From an uncultured Acidobacteriaceae bacterium (lineage in GTDB: Bacteria; Acidobacteriota; Terriglobia; Terriglobales; Acidobacteriaceae), in contig CALFMO010000024.1 of the NCBI GenBank assembly GCA_937879855.1, positions 11,082-75,081 on the forward strand: 64,000 bases of DNA, read 5' to 3'. The translations under genes were made by a program, and so were the position numbers. The notes under the pieces are model-generated. The model worked only from the letters and a program-made list of their open reading frames with translations, searched no databases and had not been told where the DNA came from. How positions within the stretch are numbered: the stretch's first letter is position 1; each line of letters starts with the position of its first letter. This document shows positions 42,682-51,928 of this stretch, one piece after another.

Positions 42682-45600
42682 CTAGAACGTGAACTTCAAC
42701 GCCAACTGAACGGCACGGCTTCCGCCGGAGCCGATTACGGGATTGGCTGCGGCCACGTCGGGCGTGGCGCAGCCGCATCCGAAGGGTTGCACCGAGGGAT
42801 CGTTCAAGCCGAATCCGTTCTGGCCGCCGTAGGGGTTGGCAAAGTTCGGATGGTTGAGAATGTTGAAGAACTCGGCGCGGAACTGGGCGCGGAGGCGCTC
42901 GCCGAAGTGCCAGTTCTTGGCGACCGAGAGATCAAAATTTCTGAAGCCAGAGTCGGGAAACAAGTTGCGCGGCATATTCCCAAACTGTCCCAGCGGCGGC
43001 GGGATCATGATCGAATTGCCTTTGGCATAGCAGCCAAATGAGCTCAGAGACGCGGTCGACGCGCCAGGTGTTCCTCCATCCACTGACAATGCCTTCGACG
43101 CACACGCCGCATTCGATGCGCCCGGGAAGAACGGAATTTCCGTGGGACCTGATTTGAAATCGGACGGCTTGCCATAAAAACTCCAGCGAATGGGCGCGTT
43201 GGCCGGCGGACTTACCGGCAACGGGCCGGTTCCCGCAGCGTCGGTGCCCAGGTCGATAGGACCCCACGGCTGGGAACTCTGTAGCGTGACGATAGAGTTG
43301 AGTTCCCAACCCTCGAGCATTTGCCAGGAACCGGTCTTCCCCGGAATGGCATAGGTGAGAGAGAGCGTGAGGCGGTGCCGGATATCAAAGTCGCTGTTCG
43401 CGTACTCGCGGGCGACGTTATAAGAATCTTGCGGCAGTCCGGCGCCATAGCCGAAATCCCAGTTCGCGCCGACGTCATCGAGCGCGTGTGCATACGTGTA
43501 GCCCGCCACCATGCTCAGGCCGTGGTAATTCCGCGAATTCAAAGTGACCTGCAAACCGTTGTAGTTTGAGCGGTAGACGTTTCCCATCTGAAAAATATTG
43601 CTGAGGTAGGGAAACTTGGCGTTGAAGGGACGAGCATCCTGGTCGCAGTTCGGATCCGTTCCGCAGGCAGCGGAATAATCTGTTCCCACCGGCGGTTGGT
43701 TAATATCGCGAATGCCCGTCAGGTTCGAGCCATGGTTGCCCACATAGGCAAGTTCCATTGACAGATTTGGCGTGAACGAGTGTTGCAGGTTCAGGGTCCA
43801 GTTCCACACATAAGGTGTGGTGAGGTTGCGATCGACGCTCATGATCGGGCAGGGATTGTTGAAGCAGTTCAAGGTCGTGGTGCTGACATTGGCGCCATAA
43901 ATTGGCTGTCCGCTGTCCCACTGCGGCATGCCCGGCGGAATGGACAAATTGCCCGCCGTGATGGTGCCTCCGGCGGTATTGCCGGCAGCATCGATGATGG
44001 CACCCGTGGGAACGTTGCCCAGTCCGAACGCATTGTTGAAGGCGAGCAGCGCTTCCCAGTTGACGGTCTCGTAAACCAGGCCAACCCCGCCCCTGACGAT
44101 TGTGGCGCCTTTACCATTCACGTCCCAGGCAAAGCCAAGGCGCGGCGCGAAGTTCTTGTGATCGGGATTGTAGGGGCCGCTGACGCCGTTTATTCCGGCT
44201 TGAATTAATCCGGTCTTTGAGTTGGGATCGAAGTTCCCTAACAAGTTGTGTTGTTCCTTGATGACCGTGGCGTACTCATAGCGCACTCCGAGGTTGAGTG
44301 TGAGGTTCCTGGTGGTGCGCCAGTCATCCTGCACAAAAAGGCCGTAGGACCAGTTGTGAATATGCAGTCTGGGGTCGCCAACTTGAACCGAGGCTTTAAA
44401 GGGATCGCCGGCGAAAAAATCTTCCAATGCCGTCGAGCCCGCGCCTGTGCCGATGGCGACGCCACCTAAGAACGTGATGCTGCCTCTGGCATTGCCGAAG
44501 GCGCCTCCGTTGAAAGAGTTGCGGTGAAGTTCGCCGCCAAATTTCAGCGAGTGCTTGCCCGCGGTGTAAGAAACGTGGTCGATGAACTGGGTGATGTAGT
44601 CGGGTCCCTGAAACTTCGGCCACTTGAAAGCACCGAGGCCGGGGACGAAGGCACCCGCAAATCCGATGCGCGGAAGCCCACCGGTGTAGGGACCGCTCAC
44701 CCCAGTGTTGAGTCCGTAAGCTGAGGCCGGAGTGTTAATGTCGCCGGGGAACGTAGGCTGATAGAGGCGGTTGTAACCGAAACGCGCTTCGTTCACCCAA
44801 CGAGTGCCGGGAGTCCATATCCAGTTTCCTCCGATGACTTGGGCGCGAGTGTGGATGAGAGAACGCCATTGCGATTGCAACTCCGGAAAGTCTTCCACCG
44901 TGCCCGAGTTGTTTCCGTAGAAATACATGCCGCTCACGCTGTTGCGCTGATTGAAGTTGTAATCCACCTTGCCCAGCACATTGTCGACCCCAACACTGTT
45001 AGGAAATCCCTGAACAAGGTTGATGCTCTGCGAGTTGTTGATAGGAAACCCTGTGCCTTTACAGGTAACGCTGGAACCTGAGACTGTACAGCCCGAAATC
45101 AGCTGGCTGGCTGCGCTGATCGGAACACCGTTCGCCACCAGATCAGCAACCGCGTCCGGAATGCTGTTGCCGCAGTCGCCAGTCACCAGTGGCGAAATGC
45201 AATTTCCAGCCGCGGGAAGAGATGCCATCGACGGAGTGCTGACGGTATACGAGTTGCCTACGTTGTAGCGCTGGCCCTCGTAAGCGCCGAAGAAGAACGC
45301 CTTGTCTTTAATAATCGCGCCTCCCAAACTGCCCCCAAACTGTTCCAGCGTGCGGTCCGTCTTTCCCGCCGGAGCACGGTTGAAATAGTTGCGCGCGTCC
45401 ATGACTCCGTCGCGCCCGAAGGCAAACGCTGTGCCGTGCAGCGTGTTCGTTCCCGACTTCAATCCAACATTGATGATCGCCCCCGGCTTCCATCCATATT
45501 CCGCGGGAGGATTCTCCTGAACATTGAATTCCTGGATCCCGTCGATGGGCAGGATGGTCGCCGAATCGCCTGCAATGCCGGCGCCGTTGATGATGCCTTG

Positions 45601-46233
45601 CCCGGAAAATGGCTCGCTGTTGAACAATCCTTCGACAAAATAAGCGTTGTCTTCCGCCCGCAAGCCGTCGGTGCTTGTAGTCGAAAAGCCGCCGCCGGGA
45701 TAACGCATCACGCCGGGCCGGAGTTGCAGCAGGTTCTCATAGTTGCGGCCGTTCAGCGGCAGGTCGTTGATCTCTTTATTGCTGAGCGTGCCGCCCAGCG
45801 TCGCCGAGGTAGTGTTAAGCAGCGGGACTTCCTCAGTGATGGTGACTGTCTCGCTTACTTGGCCGGGTTGCAGCGAGAAGTCAACGCGTATGTCGGTGGC
45901 GACCTCAATCTGGATGTTCGAGCGCTCCACGCGCTTGAAACCCCTGGCCTCTACGTGGATCGCGTAGGTGCCGGGCTGCAGGTCGGGAATAGCGTAGGCG
46001 CCTGATTCGTCAGTGGCCGCGGTTCGCGAAGTGCCGCGTTGTACATCGGTGACTACTACGGTGGCTCCCGCCACGGCCGCCCCGCTCGCGTCGGTCAAAG
46101 TGCCGAGGATGCGTCCGGTGGTGGACTGAGCCCCGGAGGAAACGCACAATAGGAGCAGAGTACAGACGACGAAGAGCAAGCGGAACGCTGCGGTCCTTGG
46201 CTCGTGGGACGAGGCGACGGTGCGGCTTTGCAT
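42682..46233 (-). CDS. Oar-like TonB-dependent receptor
   Basis: 1183 residues from the ATG at 46233, after a GGGGG-type ribosome-binding site. Signal peptide FRLLFVVCTLLLLCVSSGAQ, then a carboxypeptidase regulatory-like domain (GRILGTLTDASGAAVAGATVVV, DESGAYAIPDLQPGTYAIHV), a plug (LPLNGRNYENLLQLRPGVM) and a large barrel ending in LALKFTF (terminal Phe). Typical of acidobacterial Oar-type receptors, thought to import polymers or siderophores. Divergent from gntR across a gap with a TGGT-N3-ACCA operator. Confidence 0.9.
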   Translation of the reverse strand: MQSRTVASSHEPRTAAFRLLFVVCTLLLLCVSSGAQSTTGRILGTLTDASGAAVAGATVVVTDVQRGTSRTAATDESGAYAIPDLQPGTYAIHVEARGFKRVERSNIQIEVATDIRVDFSLQPGQVSETVTITEEVPLLNTTSATLGGTLSNKEINDLPLNGRNYENLLQLRPGVMRYPGGGFSTTSTDGLRAEDNAYFVEGLFNSEPFSGQGIINGAGIAGDSATILPIDGIQEFNVQENPPAEYGWKPGAIINVGLKSGTNTLHGTAFAFGRDGVMDARNYFNRAPAGKTDRTLEQFGGSLGGAIIKDKAFFFGAYEGQRYNVGNSYTVSTPSMASLPAAGNCISPLVTGDCGNSIPDAVADLVANGVPISAASQLISGCTVSGSSVTCKGTGFPINNSQSINLVQGFPNSVGVDNVLGKVDYNFNQRNSVSGMYFYGNNSGTVEDFPELQSQWRSLIHTRAQVIGGNWIWTPGTRWVNEARFGYNRLYQPTFPGDINTPASAYGLNTGVSGPYTGGLPRIGFAGAFVPGLGAFKWPKFQGPDYITQFIDHVSYTAGKHSLKFGGELHRNSFNGGAFGNARGSITFLGGVAIGTGAGSTALEDFFAGDPFKASVQVGDPRLHIHNWSYGLFVQDDWRTTRNLTLNLGVRYEYATVIKEQHNLLGNFDPNSKTGLIQAGINGVSGPYNPDHKNFAPRLGFAWDVNGKGATIVRGGVGLVYETVNWEALLAFNNAFGLGNVPTGAIIDAAGNTAGGTITAGNLSIPPGMPQWDSGQPIYGANVSTTTLNCFNNPCPIMSVDRNLTTPYVWNWTLNLQHSFTPNLSMELAYVGNHGSNLTGIRDINQPPVGTDYSAACGTDPNCDQDARPFNAKFPYLSNIFQMGNVYRSNYNGLQVTLNSRNYHGLSMVAGYTYAHALDDVGANWDFGYGAGLPQDSYNVAREYANSDFDIRHRLTLSLTYAIPGKTGSWQMLEGWELNSIVTLQSSQPWGPIDLGTDAAGTGPLPVSPPANAPIRWSFYGKPSDFKSGPTEIPFFPGASNAACASKALSVDGGTPGASTASLSSFGCYAKGNSIMIPPPLGQFGNMPRNLFPDSGFRNFDLSVAKNWHFGERLRAQFRAEFFNILNHPNFANPYGGQNGFGLNDPSVQPFGCGCATPDVAAANPVIGSGGSRAVQLALKFTF

Positions 46234-46586
46234 ATAGAACCCCCGGATTTTCTGGTCCGACAGCCATACCACTATCGGAGAAACGGTGTCAAGCAAATTC
46301 ATTTTCTGGGTGGATGGTTCCTTGGAAAGGTACAACTCATGGGAATGCCCTGGGAAGTTCATAACGAGGGTACCTTCTAATTTTTTGAGGAAATTAGAGC
46401 AAGATCCTACTCTTGCGTCCTGGCGGGCTCCTATAGTAAAATCGGGAATGGTACGACCACCATACCCATATACCATAACTCATGCGACATCAACTAACGT
46501 GCCGTCATTTCTTGGATATACGGTATAGTAGCCGGACCATAAGCCTGCTGGCGGATCTTGTCCCCGCCAGTCCGGAGGCCAAGCTA
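46234..46586. promoter_or_regulatory. Divergent control region with TGGT-N3-ACCA operator
   Basis: Gene-free 353 bases between the receptor and gntR. TGGTACGACCA at 46449-46459 has perfect TGGT/ACCA symmetry with a 3-base spacer, the FadR-subfamily GntR consensus. Nearby, CCATACC and TACCAT (about 46459-46476) give further half-sites. It is the natural site for control by the adjacent GntR protein (inferred). Confidence 0.5.
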
Positions 46587-47312
46587 GTGTATAAGCTAGT
46601 TCGCACCTCGCGACTCTACGAACAAATCGTTCAGCAAATTGAAGAATCGATTGTCAAAGGCGATCTGAAGCCCGGCGATCAACTGCCTGCAGAGCGCGAA
46701 CTGGCGCAACGATTTGGCGTGAGCCGCACAGCTGTGCGCGAAGCGGTAAAAGCTCTCCGTGAAAAAGGTCTGGTCGAAGCTTTCTCCGGTCGAGGCACTT
46801 TTATCACCGACGGCACCAAGCAAGCGGTGCGGCAGTCGCTCGACCTGATGGTGAAGATCGGCCAACCGGAGGGCTCGACCCATCTCGCCGAAGTGCGAGC
46901 CATTCTCGAACCGGAGATTGCGGCACTGGCCGCGGCGCGTATTCAAGAACCGGAGCTGACGACTATGCGTGAAGCCGTGGCCACCATGGACCGCGCCGGC
47001 AAGGATCCGGAAGCCTACATCGAGGCCGATCTTGATTTCCACCTGGCGCTGGCGGAGGGGGCAGCTAATCCGCTCATTCTTTCTCTGCTCGATTCCATCG
47101 TGGCTCTTCTGCGCGAACAGCGGCTGCGGATTTTTCGGGTTCCCGGCGGACCGGAGCGTGGACAGTTTCATCACAAACGCATTCTCGATGCGGTGGAGCG
47201 GCGCGACTCCGACAAGGCGCGCGAAGCAATGCGAGCCCATCTGGCGCAGGTGCGAGATGACAGTCAGGCACCGGCGGCAAAGCGCGCTCCCGGCAAGCAC
47301 AATGCAAATTAG
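46587..47312 (+). CDS. GntR family (FadR subfamily, FCD domain) regulator
   Basis: 241 residues from a GTG at 46587 preceded by GGAGG at good spacing; an ATG at 46482 is also open. Winged HTH: LYEQIVQQIEESIVKGDLKPGDQLPAERELAQRFGVSRTAVREAV. C-terminal FCD ligand domain with DLDFHLALAEGAANP and HHKRILDAVERRD, whose His/Asp residues bind metal in the family. It heads a plus-strand run of metabolic genes and faces a TonB receptor. Confidence 0.9.
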   Translation: MYKLVRTSRLYEQIVQQIEESIVKGDLKPGDQLPAERELAQRFGVSRTAVREAVKALREKGLVEAFSGRGTFITDGTKQAVRQSLDLMVKIGQPEGSTHLAEVRAILEPEIAALAAARIQEPELTTMREAVATMDRAGKDPEAYIEADLDFHLALAEGAANPLILSLLDSIVALLREQRLRIFRVPGGPERGQFHHKRILDAVERRDSDKAREAMRAHLAQVRDDSQAPAAKRAPGKHNAN

Positions 47313-47345
47313 TAATTGGTGGCAAGGGTCTGGAGGCAGCGGCGG

Positions 47346-48251
47346 ATGGCGAAATTAGGATTTATCGGCCTCGGCGTGATGGGCAGCCAGATGGTGAATC
47401 GGCTGCTGAGCAAAGGTCATACCGTGACCGGCTACAATCGCACGCGCGCTAAGGCTGAGTGGCTGGTGAAGAAGGGAATGCAGTGGGCTGACTCCCCCCG
47501 CGCCGTGGCAAGTGCATCGGACTACATTTTTGCGATGGTTACCAACTCCGCCGCGATCCAGGCGATCACCGAAGGTCCCGCAGGGCTACTGGCCGGCTTG
47601 AGTACGGGGAAGATTTTCATCGACATGAGCACGGTGAGCCCGGCCGTTAGCCGCGCGCTTGCTGGGAAAGTGCGAGCCGCGGGCGCCGACATGGTTGACT
47701 CGCCAGTATCGGGCAGCGTGATCACTCTGCAGGAAGGAAAGTTGTCGGTAATGGTGGGCGGACGAAAGGAAACTTTCGAGACCGTTAAGCCGTTGCTGCT
47801 CGACCTCGGCCCCAAGGTCACCTACGTGGGCGACAACGGACTCGCGCTGTCCATGAAAATCGCCATCAACCTGAGTCTGGCGGTGCAGATGCTGGCCTTT
47901 TCCGAAGGCGTCTTGCTGGCAGAAAAGAGCGGCATCGCCCGCGAAGTTGCCGTCGACGTGCTCACGCATAGCGCGGTAGCGTCGCCGATGATTCAGTATC
48001 GCGGGCCGTTCGTTCTGCAACAGCCGGAAGAAGCCTGGTTCGACGTGAACATGATGCAGAAAGATATGGTACTCGCGACGGAGTTGGGCCGTCAGCTGGA
48101 CGTGCCGCTGCCCACGACGGCAGTGAGCAACGAAATTCTTACGGCGGCTCGCGGCATGGGCTTGGCGAAGTACGATTTCGCCTGCATGTTCGATGTCCTG
48201 GCGGCCATGTCCGGAGTGACGACTCCTGTCATCGCAGGAGGCAAGAAGTGA
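47346..48251 (+). CDS. NAD(P)-dependent beta-hydroxyacid dehydrogenase
   Basis: 301 residues from the ATG at 47346 (GGAGG upstream). Family of 3-hydroxyisobutyrate dehydrogenase and tartronate-semialdehyde reductase: LGFIGLGVMGSQMVNRLL (cofactor loop), FIDMSTVSPAVSRAL, MVDSPVSGSVITLQEGKLSVMVGG and the catalytic-Lys helix SMKIAINLSLAVQM. Substrate not decidable. Its stop overlaps the next gene's GTG by one codon. Confidence 0.88.
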   Translation: MAKLGFIGLGVMGSQMVNRLLSKGHTVTGYNRTRAKAEWLVKKGMQWADSPRAVASASDYIFAMVTNSAAIQAITEGPAGLLAGLSTGKIFIDMSTVSPAVSRALAGKVRAAGADMVDSPVSGSVITLQEGKLSVMVGGRKETFETVKPLLLDLGPKVTYVGDNGLALSMKIAINLSLAVQMLAFSEGVLLAEKSGIAREVAVDVLTHSAVASPMIQYRGPFVLQQPEEAWFDVNMMQKDMVLATELGRQLDVPLPTTAVSNEILTAARGMGLAKYDFACMFDVLAAMSGVTTPVIAGGKK

Positions 48252-49252
48252 CCACGGCTTCTTCCAGGCCGGCAGCGACGCACGCCGTCAACAATGAAAA
48301 AGACCGGTGGCTGCGCGCGTACCGCCAGATGGTAAGGATTCGCCTGTTTGAAGAGCAGGTGAATGAACTCTACACGCGGGCGCTGATGCCCGGGCTGGCG
48401 CATCTTTACAGCGGCGAAGAGGCAGTCGCAGTCGGCGTTTGTGAAGCGCTGAACATCGATGACTACATCACCAGCACGCACCGCGGGCACGGGCACTGCC
48501 TGGCCAAGGGCGCTTCGCCGGATCGCATGTTTGCTGAGTTGCTGGGCAAGGAAGCCGGTTACTGTCGAGGCAAAGGCGGGTCGATGCACATTGCCGATCC
48601 TGCGACCGGCAACCTGGGCGCGAATGCGATTGTCGGGGGTAGCGTAGGCATCGCGACCGGCGCGGCATTTGCGGCAAAACGGCTGGCGAACGGGAGAGTC
48701 GCGGTCTGCTTTTTCGGCGAAGGCGCGCTCGGCCAGGGATCGCTCTACGAAGTGATGAACCTGGCGCAACTGTGGAAGCTGCCCGTGATCTACGTCTGCG
48801 AAAACAACCTCTACAACGAATACACCCATTTCTCAGAGACGACGGCTGGGACAATTCTCGGGCGCGCCGCGGCGTTCGGGCTGGAATCCGCAGTAGTCGA
48901 CGGCCAGGACGTGCGCGGAGTGTATGAAGTTGCCACGCGGCTGGTGAAGCGGGCTCGCTCCGGCCAGGGGCCAGCATTTTTGCAGGCCGATACTTACCGC
49001 TACAGCGGTCATCACGTAGGCGATATTAATCGCGAATATTACCGCACCAAGCAGGAAGAGCAGCTATGGAGAATCGAGCGAGATCCAATCAAACTGCATG
49101 CGGCTTGGCTGCTGGCGCAGGGGCATGGCGACTCGGCGGAACTGGAACAGGTTGCTGCAGCGGCGCGCACCGAAATGGAAGCTGCGGTGAAATTCGCCAT
49201 CGCCTCTCCCTACCCCAGCGCCGATCAGGTGGAGCAGGACGTCTATGCCTGA
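48248..49252 (+). CDS. Thiamine-diphosphate dehydrogenase E1 component, alpha subunit
   Basis: 334 residues; PDH/acetoin dehydrogenase alpha type. YRQMVRIRLFEEQVNELYTRALMPGLAHLYSGEEAVAVGV, THRGHGHCLAKG and the TPP motif CFFGEGALGQGSLYEVMN...CENNLYN (GEG in place of GDG). The GTG start overlaps the upstream stop. With E1 beta and E2 downstream it forms a 2-oxoacid or acetoin dehydrogenase complex; the substrate cannot be told. Confidence 0.9.
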   Translation: MTTASSRPAATHAVNNEKDRWLRAYRQMVRIRLFEEQVNELYTRALMPGLAHLYSGEEAVAVGVCEALNIDDYITSTHRGHGHCLAKGASPDRMFAELLGKEAGYCRGKGGSMHIADPATGNLGANAIVGGSVGIATGAAFAAKRLANGRVAVCFFGEGALGQGSLYEVMNLAQLWKLPVIYVCENNLYNEYTHFSETTAGTILGRAAAFGLESAVVDGQDVRGVYEVATRLVKRARSGQGPAFLQADTYRYSGHHVGDINREYYRTKQEEQLWRIERDPIKLHAAWLLAQGHGDSAELEQVAAAARTEMEAAVKFAIASPYPSADQVEQDVYA

Positions 49253-50246
49253 AAGAGCTATGCCTGAACGCGAACTCACCTTTGCGCAGGCGGTGCGCGA
49301 AGCGCTGGCGGAGGAAATGCGCCGCGACTCGCGAGTGTGCATCTTCGGCGAAGACGTGGCCGAAGCCGGCACACCCTTCAAAGTGCTCTCCGGACTGGTG
49401 GAAGAATTCGGCGCCGAGCGGGTGCTTGACACGCCGATTTCTGAAGCTGGATTCACCGGCGTTGGTGTGGGCGCAGCCATGACAGGGTTGCGGCCCGTGG
49501 TCGACATCATGTTCGGCGATTTCCTGACCTTGACCATGGACCAGATGGTGAATCAGGCCGCCAAGGCGCACTACATGTCGGGCGGACATTGGAAAGTTCC
49601 CATGGTGCTGCGGACTACGCTGGGCGCGACCCGGCGCTCCGCTGCGCAGCATTCGCAATCGCTGCATGCCTGGTTCAGTCACGTGCCAGGATTGAAAGTT
49701 GTGCTGCCTTCGACTCCCTATGACGCGAAGGGCCTGCTCAAGACCGCCATCCGCGACGAGAATCCGGTCGTCTTTTTCGAAGACAAGATGATGTACAAGC
49801 TGAAGGGGCCGGTTCCTGCCGAAGATTACACGATCCCACTGGGCGTCGCCGATGTAAAGCGTGTTGGAGAAGACATTACTTTCGTGGCGACGAGCAGCAT
49901 GGTTCAGGTCGCCTTGGGCGCGGCGAACATGCTGGAGAAAGAAGGCATCAGCGCGGAGGTGGTTGATCCGCGAACCACATGGCCGCTCGACGAAAAGACT
50001 ATCATCGAGTCGGCGAAGAAAACGTCGCGCGTGATCGTGCTCGATGAAGGCTACGGGCGATACGGCGTGACGGCAGAGCTCGCGGCGGTAATCGCTGAAG
50101 GCGCATTCTACGATCTCGACGCGCCGGTGAAGCGCATGGGCGCGATGCACGTTCCCATTCCGTTTTCTCCGCCGCTCGAAGATGTGACTGTGCCCACGGA
50201 AGAAACCGTTTCGGAAGCGGCGCGCCGATTGTGCAACAAATCGTAA
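49245..50246 (+). CDS. Thiamine-diphosphate dehydrogenase E1 component, beta subunit
   Basis: 333 residues: ELTFAQAVREALAEEMRRD, FGEDVAEAGTPFKV, TPISEAGFTGVGVGAAMTGLRPV, MFGDFLTLTMDQMVNQAAK, and a C-terminal transketolase-C domain (RVIVLDEGYGRYGVTAELA). The start overlaps the alpha stop by 8 bases. ATGCCTGAA occurs twice, at 49245 and 49260, so either ATG could be used. Confidence 0.92.
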   Translation: MPERAMPERELTFAQAVREALAEEMRRDSRVCIFGEDVAEAGTPFKVLSGLVEEFGAERVLDTPISEAGFTGVGVGAAMTGLRPVVDIMFGDFLTLTMDQMVNQAAKAHYMSGGHWKVPMVLRTTLGATRRSAAQHSQSLHAWFSHVPGLKVVLPSTPYDAKGLLKTAIRDENPVVFFEDKMMYKLKGPVPAEDYTIPLGVADVKRVGEDITFVATSSMVQVALGAANMLEKEGISAEVVDPRTTWPLDEKTIIESAKKTSRVIVLDEGYGRYGVTAELAAVIAEGAFYDLDAPVKRMGAMHVPIPFSPPLEDVTVPTEETVSEAARRLCNKS

Positions 50247-50259
50247 CGCCGTCATCCTG

Positions 50260-50340
50260 CCGGCTGTCCCGAGGGCGTCCTCGCCCTCGGACTCGGCGGG
50301 CGAGACGCCCACCGGACAGCCGCCGAGACGGCGGCGCTAC
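50260..50340 (+). repeat. GC-rich palindromic dispersed repeat
   Basis: GCTGTCCCGAGGGCGTCCTC followed by CCTCGGACTCGGCGGGCGAG, then CGGACAGCCGCCGAGACGG with CGGCGCTAC. Same family as 13181 and 23303. It lies between E1 beta and the M24-like gene, inside the apparent operon. Confidence 0.7.
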
Positions 50341-50352
50341 ATGGGGGTATTT

Positions 50353-51699
50353 ATGGGACTCAAGACTCACGGAACCATGGCCGTTGACTGGGAGAATCGT
50401 ATCGACTTCGATCGTCTCCGCCGCGAGCGTCTGCAAAAAGCGAAGGATCTGCTGAAACAATCGTCGATGGGCTCATTGCTCTGCTTCGACATGAACAATG
50501 TGCGCTACCTGACGTCGACGCACATCGGCACCTGGGCGCAGGACAAGGCCAATCGCTTCACGCTCCTCCCGCAGAATGATGAGCCCATCCTGTGGGACTT
50601 CGGATCTGCCGCCAAGCATCACCAACTGAATTGTCCGTGGTTGGGCGAACGCTCGCGTCCTGGCATTTCGATGCTGCGTGGCGCGATGACGCCGGAGATG
50701 GGCCGCGCCGAAGACGTTGCCAAAAAAATTCGCATTGAACTCGAAATGCGCGGGCTGCATAAAGAACCGATTGGAATCGACATCATCGAACTGCCCGTAT
50801 TGTTTGCCCTGCAGCGCGAGGGCATCGAAGTGGTCGACGGCCAGCAATTGATGTCCGAGGCCCGCGTCATCAAGACGCAAGATGAAATCTCCCTGCTCAA
50901 CACTTCGGCGATGATGGTCGACGCCGCCTACGACGAACTCTACCGCGCGATGAAGCCGGGCCTGCGCGAGAATGAGGCCGTCGGCCTGGTCAGCAAAGTT
51001 CTCTACGATCTGGGCTCAGAATATGTGGAGGCGGTGAACGCGATTTCGGGCGAGCGTTGCAATCCGCATCCGCACGTGTTTTCCGATCGCGTGCTCCGTC
51101 CCGGCGATCCCGTCTACTACGACATCTTGCACTCGTACATGGGATACCGCACCTGCTATTACCGATGTTTCACGGTCGGCTACGCGTCGCACGCCATGGT
51201 CGATGCCTACAAGCGCTGCCGCGAATATCTCGATGCCGCGATCGAACTGGTGCGTCCCGGCCGTACCACCGCCGAGATCGCTGCCGTGTGGCCGAGGGCG
51301 CAAGAGTTCGGCTTCCCCAACGAAGAAGCCTGCTTCGCGCTGCAGTATGGTCACGGAATCGGGCTCGCGATCTGGGAGAAGCCGGTGATCAGCCGCCTGG
51401 TCTCGTTCGATCATCCGGTAGAGATTAAGCCGGGCATGGTGTTTGCGCTCGAAACCTTCTGGCCCTCCACCGATGGCTGGAGCGCCGCGCGCATCGAAGA
51501 AGAGATTGTTGTGACGCCCACCGGGCACGAAGTCATCACGCGCTTCCCCGCTGAACAACTTCTAGTCGCAGGCGCGCACTACTACACGGTGAACGGCCCG
51601 CTGCCGACCACGCGAGAAACCGAAGCTTCACCCAACGAACGCGTACTGGAGATGATCGAAACCAGCGCAAAAACTGAGCGGGTAGGAGTGACAGACTAA
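50353..51699 (+). CDS. M24 family metallopeptidase-like (creatinase/prolidase fold)
   Basis: 448 residues from the ATG at 50353 (GGGGG upstream); an ATG at 50341 is also open. N-terminal creatinase domain with LLCFDMNNVRYLTSTH, then the pita-bread fold. Metal ligands compared with M24: Asp in VYYDILHSY (codon 51121-51123), then Cys (51154-51156, RTCYYR) where the second Asp is expected, His in QYGHGIG (51352-51354), Glu in FALETFWP and Glu in RIEEEIVV. One ligand is therefore altered. Related lyases such as DddP share the fold. It is inserted between E1 beta and E2. Confidence 0.85.
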   Translation: MGLKTHGTMAVDWENRIDFDRLRRERLQKAKDLLKQSSMGSLLCFDMNNVRYLTSTHIGTWAQDKANRFTLLPQNDEPILWDFGSAAKHHQLNCPWLGERSRPGISMLRGAMTPEMGRAEDVAKKIRIELEMRGLHKEPIGIDIIELPVLFALQREGIEVVDGQQLMSEARVIKTQDEISLLNTSAMMVDAAYDELYRAMKPGLRENEAVGLVSKVLYDLGSEYVEAVNAISGERCNPHPHVFSDRVLRPGDPVYYDILHSYMGYRTCYYRCFTVGYASHAMVDAYKRCREYLDAAIELVRPGRTTAEIAAVWPRAQEFGFPNEEACFALQYGHGIGLAIWEKPVISRLVSFDHPVEIKPGMVFALETFWPSTDGWSAARIEEEIVVTPTGHEVITRFPAEQLLVAGAHYYTVNGPLPTTRETEASPNERVLEMIETSAKTERVGVTD

Positions 51700-51704
51700 G
51701 CGGA

Positions 51705-51871
51705 ACACCGCCGCGAAGCGGCGTCAGCTCAGAGCTGCGAAGCGGCCGGAAGAACCCAGCCGCGAAGCGCCGAAGAAACCCAGCCGCGGAGCGGCGGAAG
51801 AATACAGCCCACGGCGAAAGCCGTGGGTTGTGTCGAGTGGAGATTAGCAAGCCCCGGAGGGGCGATAGAAA
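51705..51871 (+). repeat. Tandem 24-25-base array and composite palindrome
   Basis: From about 51737 there are three tandem degenerate units of GCGAAGCGGCCGGAAGAACC plus CAGCC type. Then GCAGCCC-type palindrome ACAGCCCACGGCGAAAGCCG (about 51804-51827), and AGCCCCGGAGGGGCGATAG (51850-51868). The palindromic part matches 8051-8131. It sits in the 229 bases before E2, inside the apparent operon. Confidence 0.7.
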
Positions 51872-51928
51872 AGTACGACACAGAAATTTACGGGGGCGTA
51901 CTCTCCGCCTCAGGAATAATCCACGACT

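Noticed and set aside
51737..51809. Short tandem repeats that might be a CRISPR fragment.
   Set aside because: Units are contiguous without unique spacers, differ in sequence, and no cas gene is nearby.
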